From NCBI GenBank assembly GCA_013202515.1, contig JABMRN010000170.1:1-5579 (forward strand): a stretch of 5,579 nucleotides of DNA. Reading direction: 5' to 3'. Shown here piece after piece: positions 5,435 to 5,579 of the stretch (positions are counted from its first letter, which is position 1; the number at the start of each line of letters is the position of its first letter). The notes beneath the pieces are model-generated. The model was not told the DNA's origin, made no database searches, and saw only the letters and a list, made by a program, of their open reading frames with translations. The DNA is from Candidatus Omnitrophota bacterium (GTDB taxonomy: Bacteria > Omnitrophota > Gorgyraeia > JABMRN01). The translations under genes were made by a program, and so were the position numbers.

Positions 5435-5468
5435 ATTCAAACAAAATAAATATTCAAACAATATAAAT
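5435..5468. repeat. Tandem pair of 17-base direct repeats
   Basis: ATTCAAACAAAATAAAT (5435-5451) is followed without a gap by ATTCAAACAATATAAAT (5452-5468); 16 of 17 positions agree. The pair ends 14 bases before the -35 box of the promoter at 5483, where an upstream activator or UP-like AT-rich element would act. The repeat is seen directly; the regulatory role is inferred. Confidence 0.65.
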
Positions 5469-5482
5469 CAAGCATATTTCAC

Positions 5483-5511
5483 TTGGGATTGTGTATTTTA
5501 AGGCGTATAAT
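5483..5511 (+). promoter_or_regulatory. Promoter for the gene at 5521
   Basis: TTGGGA (5483-5488) and a perfect TATAAT (5506-5511) are separated by 17 bases. The expected transcript start is about 5518, three bases before the ATG at 5521. A second TATAAT lies at 5514-5519, touching the start codon region. No Shine-Dalgarno is present. Confidence 0.6.
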
Positions 5512-5520
5512 TATATAATC

Positions 5521-5579
5521 ATGAAAGCAGGCGACATACTATTATTCAAGGGAGAGGATACCATTTCCTCGCTTATAAA
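5521..5579 (+). CDS. Probable YiiX-like (permuted papain fold) protein, 3'-truncated by the window edge
   Basis: Only 19 codons are visible. They read MKAGDILLFKGEDTISSLI, which matches the N-terminus usual in YiiX/YebB-like (peptidase C92, permuted NlpC/P60) proteins: a GDILLF strand followed by a short turn and an amphipathic helix with I-S-x-L-I. The catalytic His and Cys would lie beyond the window, so activity cannot be judged. There is no Shine-Dalgarno at a usable distance (an AAGG lies about 17 bases upstream), and a strong promoter ends just before the ATG, so a leaderless mRNA is likely. Family assignment rests on a short motif and is tentative. Confidence 0.5.
   Translation, partial: MKAGDILLFKGEDTISSLI

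Overview
The window is about 5.6 kb of bacterial DNA with moderate to low GC. It holds small conserved proteins of poorly known function, several of them membrane proteins. Nearly all genes lie on the plus strand. No rRNA, tRNA, CRISPR array, transposase or phage gene is visible. The mix of families (DUF5666-like repeats, DUF1624-type acyltransferase, a short cytosolic papain-like protease, DUF6868-like, HdeD/DUF308, DUF5674 with its downstream partner) is reminiscent of environmental lineages such as Omnitrophota and neighbouring phyla. That placement rests on remembered family distribution and is only an inference.

Left block (1-2942). The 3' end of a gene with two DUF5666-like beta repeats enters from the left; its reading frame is open to the window edge. 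It is followed by a 400-residue polytopic DUF1624/HGSNAT-like acyltransferase, a single-domain cupin with an atypical metal site, and a 260-residue C1-family (papain-like) peptidase with a complete Gln/Cys/His/Asn set and no signal peptide. The last three genes are separated by 47 and 36 bases and could be one transcript.

Middle block (2943-4395). A non-coding gap carries a good sigma70-like promoter (TTGAGA-17-TATAAC). It precedes three membrane-protein genes with strong Shine-Dalgarno sequences: a DUF6868-like 80-residue protein, an unrecognised two-helix 77-residue protein, and an HdeD-family six-helix protein. A GC-poor hairpin followed by T5 probably terminates this unit.

Right block (4396-5579). 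After an AT-rich gap come a DUF5674-family gene broken by an apparent one-base insertion near 4851 and, overlapping it by ATGA, a conserved 110-residue protein of unknown function. Then follows a 139-base gap with two sets of short tandem repeats and a strong promoter, and the first 19 codons of a probable YiiX-like (permuted papain fold) protein cut by the window end. The two genes at 4710 and 5521 lack a Shine-Dalgarno sequence and have a perfect TATAAT 9-11 bases before the ATG, which suggests leaderless or nearly leaderless mRNAs. This contrasts with the middle block.

The points most worth a second look are the frameshifted DUF5674 gene and its coupled partner, the leaderless start architecture, and the tandem 17-base repeats upstream of the last gene.
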